A stretch of DNA of 64,000 nt, taken from assembly GCA_037892935.1 (NCBI GenBank), contig JAYXKI010000009.1:1-64000 (forward strand). The letters run 5' to 3'. The first letter of the stretch is position 1. Each line of letters opens with the position of its first letter. Both the position numbers and the translations under genes were made by a program. The stretch is from Phlebopus portentosus. Taxonomy: Eukaryota > Basidiomycota > Agaricomycetes > Boletales > Boletinellaceae. Below the pieces are notes generated by a model that had not been told where the DNA came from, ran no database searches, and saw only the letters and a program-made list of their open reading frames with translations. Of the stretch, positions 1-10,962 are shown piece by piece.

Positions 1-946
1 GATGACGGCGTGTCGCAGGGCGGAGACAACTTGGTTGGGTTGCCCGTCAGCACTGACCATTCGGTCCAAGCGTCCGTGTAGACTGTCGAGTCGTTCGCTG
101 ATACGTGCCAGAGCGGATTCCATACGTTCTCCAGGTCCGGGTTGAGGAACTGCCAGTCGTTGAGTTTGGAGTAGAAATCTCCGACCGGCACGACGGAATG
201 GGGAACTTCTTTCGTTGTCTTGCCGTTCCACCCACGTCCATAGCGTTCTAAAGCCTCGAAGAAGGCTGATTCGACCTCGGAGTTGTTGAGCAATGACGTA
301 TACCAAGGAAGAAAACCAGACGATGCAGAGTGTAAACCAGAGACTAGACCAACCAACTTGCCACAGTTCCATCGGTGACATAGTTGTTTCGCAGTAGTAT
401 AGTTGCCTTGATAAACTTGTAAAAGGACTTGATGGAGGAAATGAGAATGTTCGAGTAGGGTGTATTCGAACGCTTTATATTCCTGACACAGAGCGAGTAG
501 TTCTTCTTCAACCGGCGTAGGACCTCTGAGTGCTTCCCAATTAAAACTGTGTCCGTTCAATAGGTTGTCCGCGTGTACCAGCAAGAACTTCCTCCCAACT
601 CTTTCGTGTCTTTCGGCGTTGATTCGAAGCTCCAGGGCGGATAGTATAACCGACCGGTAGGGTTCTAGGATAGGGGTGTTTGAGTGCTTCTTACCTCGAT
701 AGAAGTTTATCGTGCGAAACGCCGAATTGACTTCTTCCTCGAATGTATGGAGCGCTCTAACAAAACTCCGATGGAGTGTGTAAGCCTGCTTTAGCCGTCG
801 ACGATACGCTTATCGATGATCAGCTAATTGTATTAACAGGCATAGAAGAAACCCTCCCAGGGCAGAGCAATACTTACTGATCGATAGTGGGTATTGCACT
901 ATGAAACAGCAAGATTGATTATCCCAGGATTGGAGCAAAATTATAA
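1..946 (-). mobile_element. Family D gypsy element, internal 5' region, truncated by window edge
   Basis: Reading leftward from the LTR at 947-2553, this stretch is collinear with 52604-53549 of the complete element on the plus strand. The end points match exactly (946 to 52604, 1 to 53549), so there is no net insertion or deletion. It covers the leader and the first part of the pre-gag ORF pair. The rest of the element lies outside the window. Because the length is conserved, the overlap of the two pre-gag reading frames is also kept in this independent copy. Confidence 0.9.
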
Positions 947-2553
947 TGTTAGGACCAGTATTTTCGGACGAGGTGGTTAGTCCGAGCGTACCGGAACAAG
1001 TCCCTGCTTCCTCCTTCTGACAATGTACAATTGGAGAGTAGAGTAGCGAAGGTTAGATGTACTACTAAGAAGCGAGCTATAGGCTCAAGCTTGACCCAGC
1101 AGTAGAGCAGAGGTTCAATCAAAGGGGTACAGTTATGATTGAAAGTACAAAATAATTTTGCTGAGGGACAACACCCCGCTCAGCTGGCGCCTTTAAATAA
1201 AGTTTCTACTGAATACTACCGACTACCAAATACTACCGACCATGCCTCGCTATTGGTTAGGACAATATGTTTCAGCTGGTGTCACTACTACTCTCTTGAA
1301 TCTGTAGTACCACTGACAACTCTGGTGGTGCTACCGAAACTCCTGGTTGCACCACCGACTACTTCCTTCCCTATTAGGCAGGCCCTAATTTCCTTCCGTT
1401 CCGAAGAAGCTTTCCCCAGGCTTCTATCGATCTCCATTCCTATCACATGTTAATCCTTAACGCCAATCCTCCCACGAGAGACTTCTTCCATGTGCCGCGA
1501 TCTCGCTTCGCCGGCGCTCCGTTACTCCGGCCGAGCTTCTGCCGTTTAGTCTTCCATCATGGGGCTGACCGTTATTTCGGGATTTGGTATCGGCAACCCC
1601 TGCCGATCATCGGAGATTAACCTTGGCGGCTGTGTAAATTTAGCAGACACCCTTCTGTGCCTAGCCGCGATATCGATGTCGGAGAATTGTAGTCCGGTGC
1701 CCGACGTTAACCTGTATCTTCTTCCCAGGTGATTTGTCCCGCGCCATTCGTCGACTGTAATAACCCCTTCTTCCGATCGTTCCCATGCTTCTAGCATTCG
1801 ATCCGTTGCTTCTTCGATAAGACTTTCGACGTCCGATGGCGCCCTGTAATAGATTGGCCAATCGACTTCCACTGCAGTGTTTCGACACAAGGTCTGGTGA
1901 CGATGCTGATTGATCCAAGCTCTCACGCCAACCTTCAGTGCATAGATATCCCTATCGCCGAGCCATACAGATACCTCATGATCGTATGCGCTCATTCCGC
2001 GGTTTGGCAATGGTTGGTCAAACGTTCGTTCTGAGGGTCCGGGTTTATGCCGAATCTTGACATCGGCTCCTTCCCTAGTTACTAAGCGCTCCACGAAGTT
2101 CTTGAGGAGCCACTCCGAAAGAACCCAACTCCTTTGGTATGCCAAATAGCAGTTTGTACAGACCAGGCTTTCGTGAACAAAGCGTCTGGTTGCACTATGC
2201 CGATATCGTCTCTTCTGCAGGAGTTCCACATATCTTGCGATGTTCCGTTCCTCCATGTCCACGTAGCTTCGCTCGGGTGGAGGAGTATGTCCAATGTGCA
2301 TTCCAGCTAGTCCTTGCTGCAAATCGTATGGATCCTCCCTTTCATCGCGTTCGTCTTCGTAATATCGTCGATCGGGTTCCTCTTGAATATCATCCACAGC
2401 GACCTCCCCAGGTCCTTGCTGTCTTAGTGGGCGAGAATCGCCTCCACTGTTCTGTTCTTGAAGCCTTTCGAAATGCTCTTGATTAGGCTGCATAATTCGG
2501 TGTGTAAAGTGTCTGATACCACGCCGCATTGTATATCCACAATTTTCGTAACA
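947..2553 (-). repeat. 5' LTR (1607 bp) of a family D gypsy element
   Basis: On the minus strand the sequence starts TGTTACG and ends CCTAACA, the same ends as the two LTRs of the complete element at 51000-63711. It is the 5' LTR because element leader sequence follows it on its 3' side (positions 946 down to 1). A TATA-like TTTATTTAAGG lies at about 1192-1203 in minus orientation. The LTR is unusually long because it carries an ORF (1546-2529). Confidence 0.9.
1546..2529 (-). CDS. LTR-encoded protein of family D element (327 aa, unknown function)
   Basis: An uninterrupted 327-codon ORF lies wholly inside the LTR. I start it at the ATG 24 bases into the LTR; an in-frame ATG further upstream at 2571 is in flanking DNA and is not shared by other copies. 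The N-terminal third is rich in Asp, Glu, Arg and Gln. The middle holds a cysteine pair in the context CTNCYLAY, and the C-terminal half looks globular with many Trp, Tyr and Arg. I recognise no known domain. It is nearly identical to the ORF at 62131-63114, with about eight amino-acid differences. It lies upstream of the TATA-like box, so a genomic transcript would carry it in its 3' end, after pol. Real coding status is inferred from the intact frame in two separate insertions. Confidence 0.6.
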   Translation of the reverse strand: MRRGIRHFTHRIMQPNQEHFERLQEQNSGGDSRPLRQQGPGEVAVDDIQEEPDRRYYEDERDEREDPYDLQQGLAGMHIGHTPPPERSYVDMEERNIARYVELLQKRRYRHSATRRFVHESLVCTNCYLAYQRSWVLSEWLLKNFVERLVTREGADVKIRHKPGPSERTFDQPLPNRGMSAYDHEVSVWLGDRDIYALKVGVRAWINQHRHQTLCRNTAVEVDWPIYYRAPSDVESLIEEATDRMLEAWERSEEGVITVDEWRGTNHLGRRYRLTSGTGLQFSDIDIAARHRRVSAKFTQPPRLISDDRQGLPIPNPEITVSPMMED

Positions 2554-3035
2554 CTGACCTTGTATTGTCATTACAGTAACACGTATTATATAATTTAAAT
2601 CTTGGATTCTGTATAATATCTCTACTGAGTGGCTGATTTATGCATATAAGCATCCTATTCTACACTAATTTTCAATCTGAAGAGATTGATACTACTCTCA
2701 TAACATTCTGAGCTGAACTCATATTATTATCTATCTTTGAGAAGAATTCTGTGCACTTGAGGCACGATGATGTTCCTCAGCAATCGCAACCATAATCTGA
2801 AGTAATCAGGTTAGAAAGAAATGCAGCAGCTATTGCGGTACAACACTTACTGAGACTGCACCCGTTCTATACATGGATAAGAAAATTCAGCATCCGTCCT
2901 TGCACATCTATAGCCATCGTAAAGAAGAAGTAATAAATCAACTGATATATATAGTTACCCATGCGAGCGGTCTATAGCCACATGGTTACAATGCTCTTCA
3001 TGTACTGGTCAAGTGCGACGTCAGAATGTATCGAA
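2554..3035. other. AT-rich spacer between LTR and CSE1 relic
   Basis: About 480 bp of AT-rich sequence with no convincing ORF. The C-terminal quarter of CSE1, which should follow the block ending at 3036, was not found here, so the gene copy is truncated at this side. Confidence 0.5.
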
Positions 3036-5208
3036 CTATCGCTTGAAGCAGCTCAAGGCCCCAAGTATCATTAATTTGGACGGGATTAGTTTCTGCTGCA
3101 CAACGACTAGAATGCTTGTGAATTGTCCCATGGTTGTTAATTCTGCGGCATCTGTATGCAAGATAGCTTTTAGGAGGCGAACGAGACCAGGAATACTTCC
3201 TTCATGCACCCAGCTTAATGGTTGAAGAAGAAATGGTAAAAGGGACCAATATTTGGCAGGAATTTCTCCACAGTGTAGTTCCAGCATTTGCGACATAATT
3301 TGGAACACGTAAGGAGTGAATTCCATCTGAGTCGTCAGTATGTGGCCAGGAAAAACGCAGGGTGTTGATGACTAACGGTCGATGTCCTGTTGTAAGATAA
3401 TCACAGGTCTAGTACGATTTATACGGAATCTCCATGTCCAGGTACCTTATTAAAGCAGATACGCTTTCAAATATATATTGGTCTAATTTTGGATTGCTCG
3501 GATTCTTTGCGATTGCTCCAAGAATGCCAATCAGACGTTGCTGAAGATTTTGGTAGATGGGGACAAGCGTCGTACGGGCAATGAGTATGACCAGCATGAC
3601 AACTACACAGACTAATTCAGATCGAGCCGGAGATCAAAAGTTGCACACACACATTTCATCAAGTAGTCATTTTCCGCAATCTTCTCCGGCAACCCATCTG
3701 ACTCGACTCTAGAAGGTACAGCATTTAGAATTTGAGGTGCAACTTCGCGAGTGTCTTCTTGATTAGACCTAGAATGACGTTGAGTCGAGATGTGTGATAC
3801 AGCGATGGCGAGTAAAGCTTCATATGGTAATCGGGAGTTGCGCTTGATGGCGAGGAGACGTTCGATAGTTGTCGCGGCGTATGTATAAGTGACGCAATTG
3901 GAAGAACCGAGATGACACAGGAGTGAAAGAACGGAAACAAGCTGTTCCTTTGTGAGCTGCAACGATGCCATCGACGAGGCTCCTCAAAGGCCAAGAGGAG
4001 TACAATAAACTTGCCTGGTTTCGGAAGGAGTATAAGAAGCGAATGGAATCGAATCGACTTGAAGGACCGGATGCACGGCATTGGAATCGGCTTGTAGGTC
4101 CTCGAATACGTTTCGTGAAAAGAAGTCTATAGCATCAACCAGAGCATTTGTGCTCGTCACTCCTTCCTGCGAGATAATTAAAGAATGAGGGCAGCAGATC
4201 GTCAGAATAAAGCATCTTACCTGAGCGGTAGCTCCAAGCGTTGCGACAAAATATACACTCTGGTCTTTCCGCTTCCGACTATCTTCACCTCGCAGATCGC
4301 ACGCGTACTCCCGTAGGCCTAATCCGATCCATCGGAGAACAATTTCTGTCGTAACTGCAGCATATACGCTCTCGACAAGGGCACACAGAACATCTGCAGC
4401 GGCTTGGTACCGTGATGTTCCTTCTGCAGTCAGACCATCAGCAATCTTAGCCGAACTTGCACTAGCAAATGAGAGATCGAGACGCACATATTCGAGAGGG
4501 TCGTCATCAAACTGCTCTACTTCATGAGTCCTCAGCGACACATTGGGTACGACAACGCCTTCAACAAGGCCATCAACAATCTCTCGGCTCTCGAAAATCC
4601 CTCGATCATTCCCAGAGCGGATAGCCGTACTAAGAAAATGGAGGGATTGGCTTGCAAGGCCATCATAGGCGACCCCGGACCGCTGACCACCGCTCAGAAG
4701 ACCTGGCCAGAGAGCACGAACGAAGCCTCGACTGAATTTGAGCTGCTGAGCAGCTCCGGATACCGATGAGTATACACTTCAACGAGCTCAAAAATAGTGG
4801 TCTTTATTTGAGAAGAAACGCTAGCCATCGGTTCATCCGGATCAGTTTGCAGTTCAAGGGGGTCCCACAAAAGAAACCGGATGAACATCCCGTTTTCTGC
4901 GCCGAAGAACTCCGTGTGAGCGTCCTCAAGCGCTGGCGAGAGGTCCTGGCACATAAGTTCATAGAAAATATTGAGGAGGACGACCATTGCTTGCGCAACA
5001 GTCTCCGCGTCTTTGTTTGGAGGCAATGGACTGTCGAGGAGTATCCCTGCAGTATAACGGAGAACTTGTAGAAACGGTTCTGCGAACTGGGCCGGGACGA
5101 AGTTGATGACTGTGCATAACCCGTCAGTGCGCATCTCAGACCGCCATCATCCAAATATAGAGTGCGCAGTTTCAAGAATTGAGAGATTGATTGCGTATGA
5201 CGCAATTG
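3036..5208 (-). pseudogene. CSE1: CSE1/exportin-2 relic, central block (approx. residues 150-720)
   Basis: CSE1 (CAS, exportin-2) is a HEAT-repeat karyopherin that returns importin-alpha to the cytoplasm with Ran-GTP. Reading minus, the conserved family segments occur in order: ETAHSIFG around 5150-5208, a helical block ending in VYTHRYPELL near 4760, FDDDPLEYVRLDLS near 4500, GVTSTNALVDAIDFF near 4150, YTYAATTIERLLAIK near 3880, IAENDYLMKCVC near 3660, AKNPSNPKLDQYIFES near 3480 and FTPYVFQIMSQMLE near 3300. Some frame changes fit introns. One at about 4740, inside a conserved helix (…SSSNS to FSRGFVRALW), looks like a frameshift. The C-terminal roughly 250 residues are absent. This is the least scrambled of several partial copies in the locus. 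Identity is sure from motif order; pseudogene status is likely. Confidence 0.85.
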
Positions 5209-6977
5209 GAAGAACCGAGATGGCGCAGGAGGTGTGGAAGAACGGAAACAAGCTGTTCCTTTGTGAGCTGCAATGATGCCATCGATGAGACTCTTCAAAG
5301 GTCAAGAGGAGTATAATAAACCTGCTTGGTTCCAGAAAGAGTACAGGAAGCGAATCGAAGGATCGGATGCACGGCGCTGGAATCGGCTTGTAGGTCCTGA
5401 ACACGTTTACGACGTCAATCAGAGCATTTGTGCTTGTCACTCCTTGCTACGAGATGATATAAGACTGAGAGAGGCAGGTCGACAGAATAGAGCACCTTAC
5501 CTGAGCGGTAGCTCCAAGCGTTGTGACAGCAGTGAGAAGATACACTCCGGTCTTCCCGCTTCCAGATATCTGCTTGCAACAAGGGCATGCAGAACATCAG
5601 CTGCGGCTGGCGCCGTGTCGTTCCTTCTGCAGTTCAGACCGATAGCAATCGCAGCCGAGCTCGCACTAGCAAACGAGAGATCGAGACGCACATATCCGAG
5701 AGGGTCGTCTTCAAACTACTCTACATGAGTTGGACGCGTACTCATGTAAGCCTAATCCAACCCTTCTGAGAACAATATCTGTCGTAACGACCTCATATCC
5801 GGTTGCAACAAGGGCACGCAAAACATCTGCAGCGGCTTGGTGCCGTGGCGTCGCGATTGCACCAAGAATGCCAATCAAACGTTGCGGAAGATTTTGATAG
5901 GTGGGGACGGGCGTCGTACGGGCAGCAAGTATGACACGCTTGACACCTACACGTAGTAGTTCAGATAGAGCCGGGGGACAAAAGTCGCACACGCACATTT
6001 CATCAAGTAGTCATTTTCGCAATCTTCTCCGGGAGCCACCTGACTCGACTCTAGAAAGCACATTGCTTGTGCAACAGTCTCCGCGTCTTCGTTTGGAGAC
6101 AATGGACTGTCGAGGAGCATCCCTGCAGTGTAACGGAGAACTTGTAGGAACGGTTCTGTGAACTGGGCCGGGACGAAGTTGATGACTGTGCATGACTCGT
6201 CAATGTGCATGACTCGTCAGTGCGCATCTCAGACCGCCATCGTCCAAATATAGAGTGCGCAGTTTCAAGAATTGAGAGATTGATTGCATATGACGCAATC
6301 GGAAGAACCGAGATGGCGCAGGAGGAGTGGAAGGACGGAAACATGCCTGGTTTCGGAAAGAGTACAGGAAGCAAATCGAATCGACTTGAAGGATCGGATG
6401 CACGGCGCTGGAATCGGCTTGTAGGTCCTGGACACGTTTACGACGTCAACCAGAGCATTTGTGCTCGTCACTCCTTGCTGCGAGATGGTTAAAGACTGAG
6501 AGAGGTAGGTCGACAGAATAGAGCACCTCACCTGAGCGGTAGCTCCGACCGTCGCGACAGCAGTGAGTAGGTATACACTCCGGTCTTCCCGCTTCCAGCT
6601 ATCTTCACCTCGTGGATCGGGAGCGTACTCCTGTAAGCTTAATCCGATCTATCTGAGAACAATTTCTGTCGTACTGCCTCATATCCGCTCGCAACAAGGG
6701 CACGCAGAACATCTGCAGCGGCTTGGCGCCGTGTCGTTCCTCCTGCAGTCGGACCGTCAGCAATCGCGGCCGAACTCGCACTAGCAAATGTGAGATCAAG
6801 ACGCACATATTCGAGAGGGTCTACTTCATGAGTCCCCAGCGACACATTCGGCACGACAACGCCATCAACAAGGCCATCGATAGTCTCTCGGCTCTCGAAA
6901 ATTCCTCGATAATTCCCAGAGCGGATAGACGTACTAAGACAACGGAGTGACTAGCTTACGAGGCCATCATAGGCGAA
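5209..6977 (-). pseudogene. Re-duplicated and shuffled CSE1 exon fragments
   Basis: Pieces of the CSE1 central region recur here in scrambled order on the minus strand. From right to left: the DGLVSQS block (about 6850-6977), the EYVRLDL block (6540-6840), TSTNALVDVVN (6360-6490), the LLRHLGSSDC block (6290-6350) fused directly to the ETAHSIFGRW block (6058-6301), then the ENDYLMKC/YQNLPQRLIGILGAIA block (5846-6057). These are followed by partial EYVRLDL copies (5510-5830), TSTNALIDVVN (5340-5450) and again the HLGSSNC block (5209-5300). The unnatural junction of residue about 525 to residue about 150 occurs twice, at about 6300 and about 5208, which fits tandem duplication of a unit that already carried the fusion. 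No copy can encode a full protein. Confidence 0.8.
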
Positions 6978-8072
6978 CGCGGACAGAATCAATATACGCT
7001 ATAAAGGAAAAGCACATACTTAGTAGAGACCCCAGGACGCAACATCCTAAACTTACTGCGCTTTGCACTCTGCTCCGTAACATTTGTAGATCCCGGGTCT
7101 CCCGAGCTCCAATATAGCATCTTCGTGTAAGCATGAACCCAGAAGAAACGCTTATGTCTCCGCTCTCCGTGACCTTTCCCAATCGCGTGCCGCGTGTGTT
7201 TGTGGAGGAACTCCCCAATCATTGTCTGAGTGATAGCATGTATAACTATAGGCTCCGTCGAGGTAGTCGCTGCCATACGACTTGCTGGACCAGGCGTGTT
7301 AAGCACGGTCGCACCGGCATCTTCGTCTGATAAAGCACCATTATGATGAAAGTCGGATGACAAGGATGAACGACGTGAAAGAACGTCCTCCTGGTCGGAT
7401 AAGAGCGAAGCTGCAGACTGAAGCCGTCTCTCCGCAAACGACACGTTACTACTCGCACTTGACATTTGCCCATGAGCGATAGGATTCGTAGCAGACCTCA
7501 CACTGCTCATAGATTTCGGTTGACGTAGGACGGAAGATGATACACGTTGACGGGCGTTTGCTACACCCCTTCCAGACAAGTTGAGAACAGAACCGACAGG
7601 TGTCGTTGCTCGATGAATAAGTTCTGGAGGAGGGCGAGAAGACGGACGGGGTGGAGGCATGTCTCGATGGAAGGATAGAGCGGACGAAGGCCTGCGCTTC
7701 TCAGGAATGAAAGATGGAGGAGGCATGCTGTTCGATGGTGGAGGTACCTTGGGCGGAGGAGGAAGCATCATGGTCGGTGGACGGGATCTATCAACGGGCG
7801 AAGCTGCAGTGAGTGACTGTGTGTGTTGACGTTGTCCAGAGTCGGAAGTAGGAGCCGCATCCAACACCACAGGCTTATCTGCGTTAACAGGCAATGACGG
7901 TGAAGGGAAATGTAACGGACGCGCTGTGACAGTGTTCGTCGCGTCGCGTAGCGCTTGAACAGGTGGAGTCGAAGTGAGTGGAGTTGTGGGGCCGGACGCC
8001 GGCAAGCCAGGGATGGACGCAGCAGATGATGCAAACTGGAATTGCTGGGAACTGGGTCCAACACGATGCAGG
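6978..8072 (-). pseudogene. Captured fragment of a Num1/ApsA/Mcp5-like PH-domain gene
   Basis: A long minus-strand frame of a different kind sits between CSE1 fragments. It encodes a Ser/Pro-rich low-complexity linker with proline runs (about 7550-8060), then the start of a pleckstrin-homology domain at about 7030-7230 with TQTMIGEFLHK, RRHKRFFWVH and YTKMLYWSS. That sequence style is typical of the C-terminal lipid-binding PH domain of the fungal cortical anchor family Num1/ApsA/Mcp5. The domain breaks off after a GTATGT that looks like an exon end plus a remnant reading AYIDSVR, then CSE1 sequence resumes. Both ends are chimeric, so this is a gene fragment, not a gene. Family assignment comes from recalled motif resemblance. 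Confidence 0.65.
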
Positions 8073-8822
8073 TCGACAGAATAGAGCACCTTACCTGAGC
8101 GGTAGCTCCGAGCGTCGCGACAGCAGTGAGAGGATATACACTCCGGCCTTCCCGCTTCCGTCGTAAACTGCCTCATATCCGCTTGCAACAAGGGCACGCA
8201 GAACATCTACATCATCTTCGCGCCGTGTTATTCCTTCTGCAGTCAAACCATCAGCAATCGCAACCAAACTTGCACTAGCAAATGAGAGATCGAGACGGAC
8301 ATGTCCGAGAGCGTCGTCTTCAAACTGCTCTACTTCTTGAGTCGGACGCGTACTCATGTAAGCCTAATCCGATCCTTCTGAGAACAATTTCCGTCGTAAC
8401 GACCTCACATCCGCTTGCAACAAGGACACGCAGAACGTCTACAGCATCTTCGCGCCGTGTCATTCCTTCTGCAGTCAACGCGCTAGCAATCGCAACCGAA
8501 CTTGCACTTGCATCGCAACCGAACTTGCACTTGCATCGCAACCGAACTTGCACTTGCATCGCAACCGAACTTGCACTTGCATCGCAACCGAACTTGCACT
8601 TGCATCGCAACCGAACTTGCACTTGCATCGCAATCGATCTTGCACTAGCAAATGAGAGATCGAGACGCACATATCCGAGAGGGTCATCTTCAAACTGCTC
8701 TACTTCATGCCTTCAACAGGGCCATCGATAGTCTCTCGGCTCTCGGAAAATTCCCAGAGGGGAGACCGTACTAAGAAAACGGAGTGACTGGCTTACGAGG
8801 CCATCCTAGGCGACCCCGGACC
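8073..8822 (-). pseudogene. CSE1 fragments with two copies of the EYVRLDLS exon
   Basis: Two partial copies of the same CSE1 exon follow each other on the minus strand (about 8320-8700 and 8091-8357), each with the HVRLDLSFAS / ADGLTAEG / LVASGYE pattern. The upstream one also carries a 23-bp minisatellite expansion in its coding sequence. At about 8820 the DGLVSQS block is fused to the AETVAQAM end of the exon at 8823-9074, which removes roughly 80 residues. Frames are broken several times. Confidence 0.75.
8488..8637. repeat. 23-bp minisatellite, about 6 copies
   Basis: The unit ATCGCAACCGAACTTGCACTTGC is repeated head to tail about six times. Single-copy versions of the motif occur in the sister CSE1 exons, where they encode part of the LDLSFASAS segment, so the array grew from exon sequence. 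Because 23 is not a multiple of 3, the array cycles through all three frames every 69 bp. Confidence 0.9.
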
Positions 8823-9480
8823 GACCATTGCTTGTGCAACAGTCTCCGCGTCTTTGTTTGGAGGTAATGCACCGTTGAAGAGCATCTCTGCGGTGTAACG
8901 GAGAACTTGTAGGAACGGTTCTGCGAACTGGGGTGGGACGAAGTTGAGGACTGTGAATAACTCGTTAATGCGCATCTCAGACCACCATCGTACAAATATA
9001 GAGTGCACAATTTCAAGAACTGAGAGATCGATTGCGTATGAATCCGGTGCAGGATTCAGTGCGTTCACGATTTCCTTAGCTCAATCATGCGACCCATAAC
9101 TGACTTGGACATACCTTGACAAGACCCTCCCGTCGTTCCGGAAAATTGTATCCCGCGATTATCGAAACAGTCTCTGCCACTTGTGCATGAAGGCTTTTGT
9201 CGAGCAGGCTCGCGAGAGAGATCATGGCGGGAACAAGTTCTGTACGCAGAGGGTGTTTTTCAGAATCGGGAATAACTGGTTCATCCTAGTGCATGTCAGC
9301 ACTTTTAGACATGTAATTAAGTGAGAACACGGTACCTTTTCCCATCTACACTTGAGTGTGACCTTGAGATAAACACTAGCAGCTAATCGGACCGATCGAT
9401 TTTGACTTGAGTTGGAGAAGAGGCGACAGAAAGACTGGCTGAGCGTCCGCGTCAGTTGTTCGCGCGTGCCACTCTAGATC
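8823..9480 (-). pseudogene. CSE1: CSE1/exportin-2 5' exons (N-terminal HEAT repeats), 5'-truncated
   Basis: Three exons in correct order on the minus strand: about 9475-9336 (ending LAASVYLK...CRWEK), 9285-9115 (DEPVIPDSEKHPLRTELVPAM to GLVK) and 9074 onward (EIVNALNPAP, VLEIVHSIF). They are separated by GT-AG introns at 9335-9286 (50 nt) and 9114-9075 (40 nt). The sequence corresponds to roughly residues 50-235 of the CSE1 family. The first 50 or so residues and any start codon are missing; upstream of about 9480 the sequence changes to repeat DNA. Exon 3 breaks at 8823 into the rearranged region. This looks like the original 5' end of the copy now spread over 3036-9480. Confidence 0.85.
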
Positions 9481-9879
9481 ACGTGATGCAGACGATCACC
9501 CCCTGCTGTCCGGATATTCCGGGCTGTTAAATCTAAGATAAATATATTTGTAAACTCGGCATATATTGGAGTCCAACAAATTTCTTACATATTATGTATG
9601 GATTTTATATGCTTGCATATTGAAGCTTTTTAGTGTGCCTTTTGTGACAAGGTAAAAGTAGATTTTCTAAAAGTGGCAATTCAAGGACTCCTCGTGCGTG
9701 TCCAGATGGTCCAGACAACTGGGGGAGAGCCGGTGCAGAATTACATTGCCTTCCCTCACCACTGTCCGGATGGTCCAGACACAGACTGCTGTGAGTTCAC
9801 TCAAAAATAAGGACCCTCTCCTGCATGTCCAGATAATCTAGATATTTGCTATTATACTATACAAAAATGTCCCTGCTTA
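9481..9879. repeat. Repeat DNA with recurring TGTCC(A/G)GAT motif
   Basis: Non-coding. It contains several imperfect inverted motifs of the type TGTCCGGATATTCCGG and TGTCCAGATGGTCCAGAC (near 9515, 9698, 9765, 9828). It also contains a roughly 70-bp segment at 9571-9640 that recurs on the other side of the MITE at 11006-11078. No ORF is supported. Confidence 0.6.
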
Positions 9880-10962
9880 CAGCTAGTTGCAAAATTGTTG
9901 GCAATCATGTGATTTCACTACTTTTCATGTCACAAGTGCCTCAAAACGCAGATAAAATCATATCTCACCCAAAACTCAATGGTTTCACATCATCTAAGTT
10001 GCTAAATTCATATTTTAAAAAGGGCTTTCATTTAGAAACAAAGATTGAGAAAATAGAGCAAAAAATGACCCCAAAATAGCGAAAATATTGTTTTTTGCCT
10101 CTTCTTTACATGTGCATTTTTTTCTGTACTTCCTGCTGGTCCAGCACCTCCCCAAAGCTGTCCAAAATGATAACATGACTACTATGAATTTACAGTCTGA
10201 ATTTGAGTTGAATTGTGTATCAGAATGTACTGCTTTGAGGCATGTCTGAATCACTCAAAACTTATCATTTCCTCCTAGCCTTCCAAGCTCTAGAAAAAAT
10301 TCTTACAGGTCAGATTCATACATGTAAATTCATTTCAGATGTAATAGACTAGGTTTATATATTAGCTAGAGCCTCAGCTTGCACTGGTGAGCTGAGAAGA
10401 TGCTGTCTAGAATGATGCATACAACCAGAACCACTTGTTCAGCACAGCTCCCCAGTGGATCCTACAGCAATAGGTGGTGCTCAAAGCTCATGTATTTAAT
10501 CTATAGTGAATTTACATACATGAATCTGACCTGTAAGAATTTTTTCTGGAGCTTGAAAGGCTAGGGGTAAATGATAAGTTTTGAGTGATTCAGACATGCC
10601 TCAAAGCAGTACATTCTGGTCTAGAATTCAACTCAAATTCAGACTGTAAATTCATAGTATAATCATGTTATCATTTTGGACAGCTTTGGGGAGGTGCTGG
10701 ACCAGCAGGAAGTACAGAAAAAAATGCACATGTAAAGAAGAGGTAAAAAATATATATTTTCGCTATTTTGGGGTCATTTTTTGCTCTATTTTCTCAATCT
10801 TTGTTTCTAAATGAAAGCCCTTTTTAAAATATGAATTTAGCAACTTAGATAATGTGAAACCATTGAGTTTTGGGTGAGATATGATTTTATCTGTGTTTTG
10901 AGGCACTTGTGACATGAAAAGTGATGAAATCACATGATTGCCAACAATTTTGCAACTAGCTG
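9880..10962. mobile_element. Foldback MITE copy 1 (1.08 kb, TA target)
   Basis: The element begins CAGCTAGTTGCAAAATTG and ends with its inverse complement, flanked on both sides by TA. Each arm of roughly 500 bp is near-complementary to the other, around a centre near 10400. TIRs starting CAG and a TA target duplication fit the Tc1/mariner (IS630) group. No transposase is encoded, so this is a non-autonomous element. ORF-like frames in the arms (e.g. 9846-10079) are only translations of the repeat. Confidence 0.85.

Noticed and set aside
9846..10079. Recurrent ORF of 65-105 aa (TASCKIVGNHVIS...) found in several places on both strands
   Set aside because: It is the translation of the MITE arm. 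It follows the inverted repeat exactly, runs off into different flanking starts in each copy, and shows no codon-level constraint.
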